Counted from the stretch's first letter, positions 1 to 8,314 are shown. The stretch is DNA of 43,972 nt from Zoogloeaceae bacterium (GCA_031287525.1 JAITSU010000007.1:1-43972); one strand, 5' to 3'. A program made the numbers and translations. Notes: generated from the sequence alone by a model not told the origin.

Positions 1-85
1 GGCGCGGGGGGTGGGGGTTGTTTTTGCGGGGGGGGTTGATGGGGGGGGTGGCTGGTTGGGGGGGTTCCCCCGACCGCCCCACGCC
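1..85. other. G-rich low-complexity start of the window
   Basis: Runs of six to ten G alternate with short T-containing stretches and end in a C-rich patch. No reading frame or recognisable element is visible. Such a skew at the very end of a sequence is typical of a poorly resolved contig end, so individual bases here should not be trusted. Confidence 0.6.
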
Positions 86-115
86 GGTTAAATCAACAGG
101 AAAAGGACAACTCAC

Positions 116-880
116 ATGCAAACCATAAAAACCATCTTCACGGGTATTTTTCTGCTGCTCATCTTTTTCAGCCAATCCGCATGGGCAGAAAATAATCCAG
201 ACCGCTGCAATGACCGTATTATGAAGACGGTTGGAAAGCACTTCAATGTTGACCTTTTCTCCGAATCCGAACGGATGAATCATTATGGAGAACTTGTTGA
301 GGGAGTCTGTAAGCAGTCACCCCAAAACCAGCAATGGATAATTTCTGCTTTTGCCTATGGAGAAGGCTTTGATGACACTGTAAAGCTCCTGTTGCTATCC
401 GTGGTAGATGTTTCAAGGAATCGTATCATTGCGTCTTACAAGGGAGAAGTTGAAAAGTTTGGTCTAAGGCGTGACTCACTAAGAATTGATACCGGTCGAT
501 ATAATCTGTCAAAAACCACCAGAGCCTTCGGAGTCCGGCTAGTAGGAACAAATGTGGATTCGTGTGGTCATGAAGGAGGTTATGACCACGTGATGACGCT
601 TTTTGTCATGGAGGGAAAGGCGCTCAAACCAGTTCTTTCACAAGTAATGAAGCGTTGGTATATCTTTGGCGACAGATGCGGTAGGGCAGAAGAAATTACG
701 CAAGTTGATATTGATGTCTCTATTTCTGTTGAGCCGACTTCAACCAAAGGTTTTGCGGATTTAAGGCTTGTTGCAAGAAGCGATAACAAAAAATCCGTCA
801 GCGCCATCGTCAAATACAATGGTAAAAACTATGACATGACACTGTGGGAAGAGGCGTTTTATAGTGTGGATTGGTGGTAA
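116..880 (+). CDS. Hypothetical secreted protein
   Basis: This 254-residue protein is not recognised as any family. The N-terminus is a clear Sec signal peptide: a basic start, a leucine/phenylalanine core at residues 8-18 and a likely signal peptidase I site after SAWA at residue 24. It is therefore expected in the periplasm or outside the cell. The mature part has four cysteines, enough for two disulfides, and no membrane segment. An AGGA-type ribosome site lies about 10 bases before the ATG. The gene is clearly lower in GC than the core genes from 2.9 kb on, which suggests acquired DNA, in line with the toxin-antitoxin module next to it. The function is unknown. Confidence 0.75.
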   Translation: MQTIKTIFTGIFLLLIFFSQSAWAENNPDRCNDRIMKTVGKHFNVDLFSESERMNHYGELVEGVCKQSPQNQQWIISAFAYGEGFDDTVKLLLLSVVDVSRNRIIASYKGEVEKFGLRRDSLRIDTGRYNLSKTTRAFGVRLVGTNVDSCGHEGGYDHVMTLFVMEGKALKPVLSQVMKRWYIFGDRCGRAEEITQVDIDVSISVEPTSTKGFADLRLVARSDNKKSVSAIVKYNGKNYDMTLWEEAFYSVDWW

Positions 881-935
881 AAACAAAACGCGCGATTTTT
901 CTTATGGCACATGTGACCTGGCAGGGCAGTAGATT

Positions 936-1094
936 GGAAAAGCGAAGCGCCTTCCACCATTCAGCCGATGCGCTCGTACAACTGCCCAATGTCGGGTTGC
1001 GCTACGCTTACCCAACCTGCACATTACGCGCTTGTTGATTGACTACTGCTTTCCATCGCAGCGACGAAGAAATACTCCGGGCTTGCGGATTGAC
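936..1094. repeat. Direct repeat, copy 1, upstream of zeta module
   Basis: This stretch is about 80-85% identical by eye to the one at 2296-2447, in the same orientation, with small indels. The left half holds two imperfect palindromes (a TGGAA...TTCCA hairpin and a GGGTTGCGC/GCGTA...CCCAAC type element) of a style dispersed in many proteobacterial genomes. The right half corresponds to the 3' end of the aspartic protease gene. Together the copies bracket the toxin-antitoxin pair. Confidence 0.85.
1040..1094 (-). pseudogene. Relic of the 3' end of an aspartic protease gene
   Basis: Read on the minus strand, this begins with codons for VNPQA, exactly as in the C-terminal part of the intact protease gene at 2352-2783. 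It then diverges with substitutions and small indels while still aligning to that gene's last codons. Only the terminal 15-20 codons remain. It is the coding half of direct repeat copy 1. It shows either that a second protease gene once stood here or that the end of the gene was duplicated when the toxin module arrived. Confidence 0.6.
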
Positions 1095-1118
1095 ATTATA
1101 CGCAAAATCAATTATGCT
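1090..1118 (+). promoter_or_regulatory. Sigma-70-type promoter of the zeta module
   Basis: A perfect -35 box TTGACA at 1090-1095 is followed after 17 bases by TATGCT at 1113-1118. An overlapping TATAGT follows at 1118-1123. The antitoxin start codon lies about 28 bases downstream. Most of the -35 box is the last bases of the direct repeat, so the repeat boundary supplies part of the promoter. Confidence 0.65.
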
Positions 1119-1145
1119 ATAGTCAGGATATGAAAGGAGAACGAC

Positions 1146-1439
1146 ATGAAAGAGATCTCAAGGGAACAACTGGCGCGGTTTGAAAACGCGCAAGAGACGC
1201 TTGGCATGATGATTGCCATACGAACGGGCTGGATTACCGGAGAAAGAAGAAAGGAAAATCCAGACTTGAGCAAGATTACACACTGGCAATCTGAACGGCA
1301 GAAATACGAGATTATGGAAGATGCTCTGAGACCAAGCAATGAAGTAGAAATTAAGCGGGTTCTTGCAGAATACAACCCACAAGTTCGTGCAGCTTTTGAG
1401 CAACCTGTCGAAGAACATAGCCATGCCGCAGCAGCCTGA
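1146..1439 (+). CDS. Putative antitoxin partner of zeta toxin
   Basis: This is a small 97-residue, charged, mostly helical protein without signal peptide or membrane segment. It starts 11 bases after a good AAGGAGA ribosome site and ends inside the toxin gene, a 17-base overlap that implies translational coupling. It does not visibly resemble epsilon of the Gram-positive epsilon-zeta pair or the helix-turn-helix PezA antitoxin. The antitoxin role is inferred from size, position and overlap, not from a recognised domain. In known systems the antitoxin binds the toxin and blocks its ATP/GTP site. The C-terminus is alanine-rich after EEHSH. Confidence 0.65.
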   Translation: MKEISREQLARFENAQETLGMMIAIRTGWITGERRKENPDLSKITHWQSERQKYEIMEDALRPSNEVEIKRVLAEYNPQVRAAFEQPVEEHSHAAAA

Positions 1440-2292
1440 AATAGACGAGTTTGAACAGAATTACAAAGAATATGAAGAGGCATATCTGCCCCGTAGTTCG
1501 GCTCAAAAACATCCTGTTGCCATCATTACAGGTGGGCAACCTGGTTCCGGCAAATCAGGACTAACCGCCTCGGCAAAAGATGATCTACACGATAAAGGCG
1601 GCTATGTGCTGGTAGATGCGGACAAGTTGCGTGAACGCCACCCAAACTACACAAGTTTGATGGAGTCAAACGACAAATTGGCGGCGAATATTACGCACCC
1701 CGTCGCATCCGCATGGTCAAGGCGTTTAACCGAGGTCGGAATAGATGGACGACGAAATCTGATTATCGACCAGACATCCCGTGACCCAGAAGCCCTCAGC
1801 AAGCGGACGGAACAGTTGCGTCAAGCAGGCTATCGCGTTGAGTTGCGCGTAAAGGCTGTTAACCCATTACAAAGTGAGCAGTTCATCCGCTTGCGGTATG
1901 AAGATAAGAAAGTTGAAAAAGGTATTGGCAGGTATACCCCGCAAGAAAATCACGACACAACTTTCGAGGGCATTCCGAATTCCATAGAACGCATCGAACA
2001 GGAGCGGGCTGTTGATCGAGTGGTGATTTACGATGTTAACGACAGGCAAATCTACGAGAACCGGCTGATAAACGGGAAATGGGAGCACAAACCCGCAGGC
2101 AGGGAGGCACTGGAAGCAGAGAGAAGCCGTCCGTTTAACGCGATTGAACGTCAGAAGTTCACGCAAATCTACGAGAAGATCATCGGTCTCATGGAAAAAC
2201 GGCGTGCGCCCACGGCTGAAATCAGCAGCGTAAAAGCAAGGTGGCAGGAAGCCGAAAAACAACTGGAACGCCTAACAATCCAGCAAGCGTAG
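1423..2292 (+). CDS. Zeta toxin family kinase
   Basis: Zeta/PezT-type toxins phosphorylate UDP-activated amino sugars (UDP-GlcNAc in the characterised members) and so block cell-wall synthesis. The 289-residue product has the P-loop GQPGSGKS at residues 38-45 after a beta strand (VAIITG). It also has the family's DADKLRERHP segment, where the acidic residue is the expected catalytic base, and a DQTSRDPE segment further on. The ATG at 1423 (MPQQPEIDEF) was chosen because the frame upstream of it only overlaps the antitoxin with no sensible sequence; an ATG at 1363 is possible. The C-terminal 60 residues are charged and helical. The kinase family is clear; the exact substrate is inferred. Confidence 0.88.
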   Translation: MPQQPEIDEFEQNYKEYEEAYLPRSSAQKHPVAIITGGQPGSGKSGLTASAKDDLHDKGGYVLVDADKLRERHPNYTSLMESNDKLAANITHPVASAWSRRLTEVGIDGRRNLIIDQTSRDPEALSKRTEQLRQAGYRVELRVKAVNPLQSEQFIRLRYEDKKVEKGIGRYTPQENHDTTFEGIPNSIERIEQERAVDRVVIYDVNDRQIYENRLINGKWEHKPAGREALEAERSRPFNAIERQKFTQIYEKIIGLMEKRRAPTAEISSVKARWQEAEKQLERLTIQQA

Positions 2293-2295
2293 GGT

Positions 2296-2447
2296 GGAAA
2301 AGCGCAGCGCCTTCCACTATTCAGCCGATGCGCTCGCATAACTGCCCAATGTCAGGTTGCGCTACGCTTACCCAACACGTTCGCGCTTGTTGATTCGCCG
2401 CTCCTCATTGCCAGCGACAAGGGAATATTCGGGGCTTGCGGATTGAC
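2296..2447. repeat. Direct repeat, copy 2, downstream of zeta module
   Basis: This is the partner of the repeat at 936-1094. It begins four bases after the toxin stop codon. It carries the same two palindromic elements and then runs into the intact aspartic protease gene, whose last codons it encodes on the minus strand. It may also act as the transcription end between the convergent toxin and protease genes, although no T-tract terminator is seen. Confidence 0.85.
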
Positions 2448-2783
2448 GCTGACGCGCATTTTTGCTGGCTCGATGATTAAATCCATGTCTTCCATCGGGA
2501 TTGCGCCAAGGATGACCTGATTGCCCAATACCAAAGCGCCGGTCACGCATTTCCGGTTCAGCAATTCGATGCGGACGGGGTAGACGTAGCGAACTTGCAA
2601 CCGTTTGCCATCCGCTAAAATCACTTCCCGCGTTTCGCAGTCTTCCAGTTGTAACTGTATGGCAACGTGTTCAGGGATGCAGAGATGCAATGCGCCGGTA
2701 TCGACCAGCGCGTTGGCGTCGATTTCTTCCAGATTTTTTTTGCTGGCGTTCGCTAATCGCAGGTCGACGTCAGTAATGCCCAT
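2352..2783 (-). CDS. Retropepsin-like clan AA aspartic protease
   Basis: The 143-residue protein has the clan AA active-site signature ALVDTGA at about residues 25-31, with the hydrophobic stretch (LHLCIPEHVA) and beta-rich body of one retropepsin lobe. Such proteins act as homodimers, each chain giving one catalytic Asp. The start MGITDVDLRL is chosen because AGGAGC lies just upstream; the frame extends further but as out-of-character arginine-rich sequence. The last ~11 residues (SANVLGKRSAT) come from the dispersed repeat, so the original C-terminus may have been altered. It converges on the toxin gene. No signal peptide is seen. The substrate is unknown. Confidence 0.75.
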   Translation of the reverse strand: MGITDVDLRLANASKKNLEEIDANALVDTGALHLCIPEHVAIQLQLEDCETREVILADGKRLQVRYVYPVRIELLNRKCVTGALVLGNQVILGAIPMEDMDLIIEPAKMRVSVNPQAPNIPLSLAMRSGESTSANVLGKRSAT

Positions 2784-2869
2784 GATGCGCTCCTGAGGCT
2801 TGACAGGGTGAAGTCTGGCACGTTGTCTTGTTGCCGGATGTGGCTTGGCGGTGAATGGAAACGGACGGT

Positions 2870-4621
2870 TCACGAACTGCCTGTTTCGCCCTGTTCCGCC
2901 CCCTGCCTTTCCCACATCTGCGCGTAAACCCCGCCTTGTGCCAGCAATTCGGGATGTGTGCCGCGTTCGATGACGCGGCCTTCTTCCATGACCAGAATTT
3001 CGTCAGCGTGCATGATGGTGGAGAGGCGGTGGGCGATGACGAGGGTGGTGCGACCCTGGGCGGCGGCGTTCAGTTGGTGTTGAATGGCTTGTTCGGTGCG
3101 GGAGTCAAGCGCGGAGGTGGCTTCGTCGAAGACCAGAATGGAGGGGTTTTTCAAGAGGGCGCGGGCGATGGCGACGCGCTGTTTTTCGCCGCCGGAGAGT
3201 TTTAATCCGCGTTCGCCCACGCGGGTGTCGTAGCCAGCGGGCAGGTGGGCGATGAAGGCGTCGAGTTGGGCGGCGCGGGCGGCGGCGAGCACTTCTTCCT
3301 GACTGGCGTCGGGGCGTCCGTAGCGAATGTTGTAGTAGAGGGTATCGTTGAACAGCACGGTGTCTTGCGGCACGATGCCGATGGCGGCGCGCAGGCTGGA
3401 TTGGGTGAGGGCGCGGATGTCGGTGCCGTTAATCGTGACCCTGCCGCTGCTCACGTCGTAGAAACGGAACAGCAGACGCGCCAGCGTGGATTTGCCCGCG
3501 CCGGAGCGTCCGACCACGGCGACGGTGCGACCGGCGGGGATGGTGAAGTCGACGCCGCGCAGAATGGCGCGTTCGGGGTCGTAGGCGAAATGGACGTTGG
3601 CGAAATGAATGCTTTGCGCGTCGCCTGCGCTGCCGGTTAATGCGCTGGCGTCCGGCGCGTCGGCGATTTCCTTGCCGGTGGCGAGCAGATTGAACATGCG
3701 TTCGATGTCGGTCATCGCCTGACGGATTTCCCGATACACCACGCCCAGAAAATTCAGCGGCATGTAAAGCTGCATCAGAAAGGCATTGACCAGGACCAGA
3801 TCGCCGACTGTCATCCAGCCTTCGGCAACGCCCTGGGTCGCCTGCCACATCATCAGGGTGAGTCCGGTCACGACGATGATTTGCTGCCCCAGGTTCAGGA
3901 AAGAGAGCGAAATCTGGCTTTTGGTGGCGGCGGCTGCCCAGCGTTCCATGTCTTCGTCGTAACGTCGGGCTTCAAAGTTTTCGTTGTTGAAATACTTGAC
4001 CGTTTCGTAGTTGATGAGGCTGTCAATGGCGCGGGTGTTGGCGGCGGAGTCGGTTTCGTTGACCCGTCTGCGGATGTCGATGCGCCACTGGCTGACGGCA
4101 ATGGTGAAGATGACATAGAGCAGGAGCGAGGCGAAGGTAATCAGCGCGAACACGGGCGGGTAGCGCAGGGCGAGGATGCCCATGACTAGCCCGATTTCAA
4201 TCAGGGTGGGGAGTATCGAATAGAGGGTGTAGTTGATAAGGGTGGAGATGGCGTGCGTGCCGCGCTCAATGTCGCGCGAGATGCCGCCGGTCTGACGTTC
4301 GAGGTGAAAGCGCAGCGACAAGGCGTGCAGATGCCCGAAGACTTCCAGCGCCAGCGTGCGGATGGTTTGTTGCGTGACGCGAGCGAAAATGATTTCCCGC
4401 AATTCGGTGCACAAAGAAGCGGTAAAGCGCAGCAGACCGTAGAGCAGCACCAGCGTCAGCGGCAGGGTGAGCACCCGTTGCGCGGGGTCAAGCGCGTCGA
4501 TGATGTCCTTGAACGTGAGCGGCACGCCCACGGTTGCCAGCTTCGCCCCGATGAGACAGAGCAGCGCGGCGACCACCCGCAGACGGTAGACCCAGAGATA
4601 GCGAAAAAGCTTGGATAGCAT
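2870..4621 (-). CDS. ABC exporter, Atm1/HMT-like, fused permease and ATPase
   Basis: This 583-residue half-transporter has six membrane helices in about residues 1-310 and a nucleotide-binding domain in about 340-570. The ATPase has Walker A GRSGAGKST, signature LSGGEKQRVAIARALL, Walker B ILVFDEATSALD and the switch His in VIAHRLST. Style and length match the Atm1/ABCB7/HMT1 branch of inner-membrane dimeric exporters, which move glutathione-linked sulfur or metal compounds out of the cytoplasm. The exact cargo cannot be read from sequence; lipid or drug export is the alternative. It is transcribed away from the thioesterase gene, sharing a roughly 100-bp promoter region. Confidence 0.85.
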   Translation of the reverse strand: MLSKLFRYLWVYRLRVVAALLCLIGAKLATVGVPLTFKDIIDALDPAQRVLTLPLTLVLLYGLLRFTASLCTELREIIFARVTQQTIRTLALEVFGHLHALSLRFHLERQTGGISRDIERGTHAISTLINYTLYSILPTLIEIGLVMGILALRYPPVFALITFASLLLYVIFTIAVSQWRIDIRRRVNETDSAANTRAIDSLINYETVKYFNNENFEARRYDEDMERWAAAATKSQISLSFLNLGQQIIVVTGLTLMMWQATQGVAEGWMTVGDLVLVNAFLMQLYMPLNFLGVVYREIRQAMTDIERMFNLLATGKEIADAPDASALTGSAGDAQSIHFANVHFAYDPERAILRGVDFTIPAGRTVAVVGRSGAGKSTLARLLFRFYDVSSGRVTINGTDIRALTQSSLRAAIGIVPQDTVLFNDTLYYNIRYGRPDASQEEVLAAARAAQLDAFIAHLPAGYDTRVGERGLKLSGGEKQRVAIARALLKNPSILVFDEATSALDSRTEQAIQHQLNAAAQGRTTLVIAHRLSTIMHADEILVMEEGRVIERGTHPELLAQGGVYAQMWERQGAEQGETGSS

Positions 4622-4631
4622 TGAACATCCA

Positions 4632-4661
4632 TTGACAGCGCATACCGGCGGACAGTATACG
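4632..4661 (+). promoter_or_regulatory. Promoter for the thioesterase gene
   Basis: TTGACA at 4632-4637 and TATACG at 4656-4661 (18-base spacer) point toward the thioesterase gene, whose start is about 70 bases away behind AAGGAGA. The GTATAC core is palindromic and also gives TATACT on the minus strand, possibly the -10 of the divergent ABC transporter gene. Confidence 0.45.
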
Positions 4662-4728
4662 TAACAAACCCGCGACCCGATACGCGGGAAATTGAATCAA
4701 CCATTCTAATCCCCCAAGGAGAAACCTC

Positions 4729-5130
4729 ATGATTGACGAACCCGTACAACTACCGCAAAAACAACCCGCCCTGCGTCTGGTGCCCATGCCGGGCGATGAA
4801 AACATGTTTGGCGATATTTTCGGCGGCTGGCTGATGTCGCAGGTCGATATTGCCGGTGGTGTCGAGGCGATGCGCTATGCGCGCGGGCGCATGGCGACGG
4901 TGGCCGTGAATTCCTTTCATTTCCAGCAGCCGGTTTCTTCCGGCGATGTGGTGAGTTTTTATGCCGATATAATCAAGGTGGGCAAGACTTCCGTGACCGT
5001 GGCTGTGCGGGTTTTCGCTGAACGACACCCGCATGATCCGGTGACGGTCAAGGTAACGGAAGCCATACTGACCTATGTGGCGCTGGACGACGCGGGACGG
5101 AAACGCGACTTGCCCCCGAAAAATGCGTAG
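4729..5130 (+). CDS. yciA: Acyl-CoA thioesterase, YciA-like hotdog protein
   Basis: Hotdog-fold enzymes of the YciA group hydrolyse acyl-CoA to free acid and CoA in the cytoplasm. The 133-residue protein has the typical N-terminal block with GDENMFGDIFGGWLMSQVD, where the Asp after GDENMFG is the usual catalytic residue. It also has the central long helix (GGVEAMRYARG) and the VSFYADI and VTVAVRVFAE strands of a single hotdog domain. A strong AAGGAGA site precedes the ATG. The gene stands alone between the divergent ABC exporter and the FadL-type porin. A fatty-acid link with the porin is suggestive only. Confidence 0.85.
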   Translation: MIDEPVQLPQKQPALRLVPMPGDENMFGDIFGGWLMSQVDIAGGVEAMRYARGRMATVAVNSFHFQQPVSSGDVVSFYADIIKVGKTSVTVAVRVFAERHPHDPVTVKVTEAILTYVALDDAGRKRDLPPKNA

Positions 5131-5177
5131 AATCTTGGAATCTTTGTCTTTGCCTGACCATTCATTTGCCAAATAAC

Positions 5178-6326
5178 ATGAAAAAAACCGCTTCTGTTTT
5201 CGCCACCGCGCTTGCCGTTGCCGCTGTTTTCGCCATGCCCGCCAGCGCGGGCGGTTTTCAATCGGTCGAACAAAATGCCAGCGGTCTGGGCGTTTCCTAC
5301 GCGGGCGCCGCCGCCGTCGCGGATAACGCCAGCACGGTTTATTACAATCCCGCCGGTCTTACGCGGCTTCCGGGCGCGCAAGTTTCCATAGGCTTGGTTG
5401 GCGCGCTGCAACGCTACGAGTTTGATAACGACGGCAGCATGGGGCTGACGGGCGGCGACGGTGGGCAAGCCGGACAATGGCGCAGTCTGCCCAACGCCTA
5501 TTTTTCATGGGCGGCGCATCCCGATTTCTCGTTGGGTCTGGGCGTTTCCTCGCCGTACAGCCTTGATCTGGATTATGACAATGACTGGCTGGGGCGTGGC
5601 GTCGGCACACAGGCGCGCGTCACCAGCGTGAATATCAATCCCGCCGTCGCCTATCGCCTCTCCGACAAGGTTTCGCTGGGCTTCGGGCTGGACTATCAAA
5701 CCCTCAAACTGAAAACCGCGTTCACCGGCGCGAGCGATTCCGGTTCGGATAGCGACCTGGGCTGGAACGCGGGCGCGCTCTTTACCCTGTCGCCCGCCAT
5801 GCGCGTGGGCGTCGCTTATCGTTCCGGCATGAAATTCAAGCTGGACGCCCGTTCGCCGACCTTGGGCGCATTCCCCGGCGTTGACCGGCATGGGCGTCTT
5901 GAAACGCCGGGCACTTTTTCGCTTTCCGTCTGGCAGCAGGTTTCCGACAAGTGGGAAGCGATGGGCGACGTTTCCTACACCCGCTGGAAAAGCCTGGACG
6001 ATTACGACCACGATAGCTGGCGGCTCTCCTGGGGCGCGGCGTACACCTGTAACGAACGCTGGAAATCGAAATTCGGTCTTGCCTATGACCGTTCGCCCAC
6101 GCGGACTTCCGGGCGCAGTGTGTTGCTGCCTGACGCGCACCGCCTCTGGTTCTCGCTGGGCGGGCAATATCGTTTCAGCCAATACGCCGCGCTGGATTTT
6201 GGCTACGCCTACCAGTGGGTCAAAGCGCCGCGCTTAAATAACGCGCAGGGCGGCGGCTTGCGTCTGCGTGGCGATTACGACGCCAGCGGTCACATCATCG
6301 GGGTGCAGTACACCCAGGGCTTCTGA
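5178..6326 (+). CDS. FadL/OmpP1/TodX family outer membrane transporter
   Basis: FadL-family proteins are 14-stranded outer membrane barrels that take up long-chain fatty acids or other hydrophobic compounds. The 382-residue product has a signal peptide (MKKTASVF..., cleavage near PASA at residue 24) followed by the family's conserved N-terminal hatch region. That region reads GGFQSVEQNASGLGVSYAG and then ADNASTVYYNPAGLTRL, with the NPAG motif that is diagnostic. The rest alternates short amphipathic strands and ends in aromatic F, as expected for BAM-assembled barrels. ATG at 5178 was chosen over a TTG four codons earlier because it starts the signal peptide directly. No strong ribosome site is visible. 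Confidence 0.88.
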   Translation: MKKTASVFATALAVAAVFAMPASAGGFQSVEQNASGLGVSYAGAAAVADNASTVYYNPAGLTRLPGAQVSIGLVGALQRYEFDNDGSMGLTGGDGGQAGQWRSLPNAYFSWAAHPDFSLGLGVSSPYSLDLDYDNDWLGRGVGTQARVTSVNINPAVAYRLSDKVSLGFGLDYQTLKLKTAFTGASDSGSDSDLGWNAGALFTLSPAMRVGVAYRSGMKFKLDARSPTLGAFPGVDRHGRLETPGTFSLSVWQQVSDKWEAMGDVSYTRWKSLDDYDHDSWRLSWGAAYTCNERWKSKFGLAYDRSPTRTSGRSVLLPDAHRLWFSLGGQYRFSQYAALDFGYAYQWVKAPRLNNAQGGGLRLRGDYDASGHIIGVQYTQGF

Positions 6327-6371
6327 TTCCTGAATACGGGAATCGGCAAGCGGAAAAGACAAGGTGACGCG

Positions 6372-6995
6372 ATGAATCTTCTGGGCTGGCGGGAAATTTT
6401 GCTCACCCTGATTCTGCTGATCGTCATCTATATGGTCTGGCTGGTTTGGCGTATGCGCCGCATCGGTCGGCAGACGCCCACGCCGCGTCCGCGCCGCGAC
6501 GAACCGCGCGTCAGCCTGAACGAGCCATCCATTTTTTCAGAGCGGAATACGGACGATGACAGCAACGATGATGATGATGACGATGGCGAGGATGTGCTGC
6601 TCACCTACGCCAGTCCACGCCGCCGTAATCCTTTTTCCTCAACTTCGTCGGAGTCAGCCGTGCCCCCTGTTGAAACCGCTTCCTCTACACAGGACATCGC
6701 TCGCCAGGCGATCATGGCGGGCGTAGAGCGCGAAGTCGGGCAGTTGCGCGACGAAATGGACGCCCTGCGCGGCGCTTTCGCTGCTCTGCGCGGCGATGTG
6801 CAAGCCCTGCATGACGCCTTCGAGCAGGAAGTGCAAAATCTGCACAAGGTACAAAACGCCTCGCCGCTTTACAGCGACGCCATGCAAATGGCAATATTGG
6901 GGCATGACGCCATCACCATCGCCGAACGCTGCGGCATCTCGCGCGCGGAAGCGGAACTGGTGGTCGCCCTGATGAAAAACAAGGACAAATCATGA
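6372..6995 (+). CDS. Membrane-anchored DUF2802 protein
   Basis: This 207-residue protein has one N-terminal membrane helix (LLTLILLIVIYMVWLVW), then a proline/arginine linker and an acidic run of Asp. A coiled-coil stretch follows at about residues 115-165, and the C-terminal DUF2802 domain ends it (YSDAMQMAILGHDA, then IAERCGISRAEAELVVALM). The last part looks like a helix-turn-helix. The function of the family is unknown. Its ATGA overlap with the following SPOR gene suggests one operon and perhaps a shared envelope role. The aspartate tract is low-complexity. Confidence 0.75.
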   Translation: MNLLGWREILLTLILLIVIYMVWLVWRMRRIGRQTPTPRPRRDEPRVSLNEPSIFSERNTDDDSNDDDDDDGEDVLLTYASPRRRNPFSSTSSESAVPPVETASSTQDIARQAIMAGVEREVGQLRDEMDALRGAFAALRGDVQALHDAFEQEVQNLHKVQNASPLYSDAMQMAILGHDAITIAERCGISRAEAELVVALMKNKDKS

Positions 6996-7882
6996 GCGCG
7001 GAAAATGCTTCTGCCGACGAAGAAGTCGACGTGGATGCCGAACAGCGCGGCAAAATCGCGCATCGTCTGATGCTGGCGGCGGGTACGGTCGTGGTGTTGC
7101 TCGCCCTGCTGTGGTTTTTCGATTACCTCTCCCGCCCTGGCGAAGAACCGGAAGCGCCGAAATTTACCGCGCCCGTGCCGGTGCGACCCAAGCAGCCATT
7201 GACCCAACCCATTACGCCGGAAACGCCGCCGGAAGCCTTGCCGGATGAACCCGTCGCGCCGCCGGAAGAAGGGGGCGACGCGCCCCCTGTCGAGTTACCC
7301 GCCGAGCCACCCGCGCCGCCGCAGATTGCCGCCGTACCGAGCCAGCCGCCTGCCGTAGCGACGACGCCCGCCGCGCCGGTCATTCCCGCAAATCCGGCGA
7401 CGCCCGCGAGTGCGCCAAAAACGCCGAGCGCGACCGTGCGACAAGTCACGCCGCCCCCGCGTCCGCCCGCGACGCCGGTCGCTCCCCCCGCTTTGCCGCG
7501 TCCGCCCGTTTCGCAACCGCCCATACAACCCGTTGTGCCGGAATTCACCGCGCCGCCGGAAATTATCCTGCCGCCTGAAACGGCTGCGCCCGCCACGCCG
7601 CCGTCCACCTCCACCACGCCGCCATCGACCTCGACCCCCACCACGCCGCCCGCCAAAGCCACCGGCTTTCTCGTGCAGGTTGGCGTGTTCGTCAACCAGA
7701 AACGCGCCGAAGCCCTGCGCGACAAACTCAAACAAAACGGTATCCCTGCCACGCTGGAAACCCGTGTGCAGGTTGGGCCTTTCGCTTCCCAGGCCGAAGC
7801 CGAAAAAGCGCGGGTCAAAATGCGCGCTCTGGGCATCGAAGGCGTCCTTGTGCCGCCCGCTGACAAAACCGGGAAAAACTGA
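6992..7882 (+). CDS. SPOR-domain membrane protein
   Basis: SPOR domains bind glycan strands lacking stem peptides and bring proteins to the division site. The 296-residue protein has a short cytoplasmic N-terminus, one membrane helix at about residues 29-48 (LMLAAGTVVVLLALLWFF), and a long periplasmic linker of about 170 residues made almost only of Pro, Ala, Thr and Glu. The C-terminal SPOR domain (about 224-290) reads FLVQVGVFVNQKRAEALRDK, with VQVGPFASQAEAEKAR as its second half. The layout matches DedD/FtsN-type proteins, but the order of the region does not allow a firm name. The start overlaps the DUF2802 stop by four bases. Confidence 0.85.
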   Translation: MSAENASADEEVDVDAEQRGKIAHRLMLAAGTVVVLLALLWFFDYLSRPGEEPEAPKFTAPVPVRPKQPLTQPITPETPPEALPDEPVAPPEEGGDAPPVELPAEPPAPPQIAAVPSQPPAVATTPAAPVIPANPATPASAPKTPSATVRQVTPPPRPPATPVAPPALPRPPVSQPPIQPVVPEFTAPPEIILPPETAAPATPPSTSTTPPSTSTPTTPPAKATGFLVQVGVFVNQKRAEALRDKLKQNGIPATLETRVQVGPFASQAEAEKARVKMRALGIEGVLVPPADKTGKN

Positions 7883-7918
7883 TTTTCCCTTTTCCCAAAC
7901 TTCAAACGAGAGAACACC

Positions 7919-8314
7919 ATGAAAAAAACCATCATTGCCACCGAAAAAGCCCCCGCCGCCATCGGCACCTATTCCCAGGCGGTCAAGGTCAGCGACGCCA
8001 ACGCGACCGTTTACATCTCCGGTCAAATCGGTCTGAATCCCGCCAATCAAACCCTGGTCGCGGGCATTGACGCGCAAATCACCCAGATTTTTGACAACCT
8101 GAAAGTCATCGCCGAAGCTTCCGGCGGCTCGCTTGCCGATGTGGTCAAACTCAACGTCTACCTGACCGACCTCGCCCATTTCGCCAAGGTCAACGAAACC
8201 ATGAGCCGCTATTTCAGCGCCCCCTATCCGGCGCGCGCCGCCGTCGGCGTCAAGGAACTGCCCAAAGGCGCGCTGGTAGAAGCCGACGCCATTCTGGCGC
8301 TGGGTGCGCGGTAA
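7919..8314 (+). CDS. ridA: RidA family reactive imine/enamine deaminase
   Basis: RidA hydrolyses reactive 2-aminoacrylate and related enamines released by PLP enzymes such as threonine dehydratase. The 131-residue length is normal. Seen motifs are YSQAVKV near the N-terminus, the SGQIGLNP loop, and the C-terminal [19 protein letters not shown] with the arginine that holds the substrate carboxylate and the glutamate that positions water. A GAGAGAAC purine stretch lies before the ATG. It lies between the SPOR gene and recG and may be cotranscribed with both. Confidence 0.9.
   Translation: MKKTIIATEKAPAAIGTYSQAVKVSDANATVYISGQIGLNPANQTLVAGIDAQITQIFDNLKVIAEASGGSLADVVKLNVYLTDLAHFAKVNETMSRYFSAPYPARAAVGVKELPKGALVEADAILALGAR

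Noticed and set aside
6325..6344. GATTCC/GGAATC hairpin after the FadL-type gene
   Set aside because: Only six pairs and no T-tract, so a terminator call is not supported.
7170..7660. Proline-rich codon repeats in the SPOR gene as a possible tandem repeat array
   Set aside because: The repetition is a low-complexity periplasmic linker with no fixed unit length.
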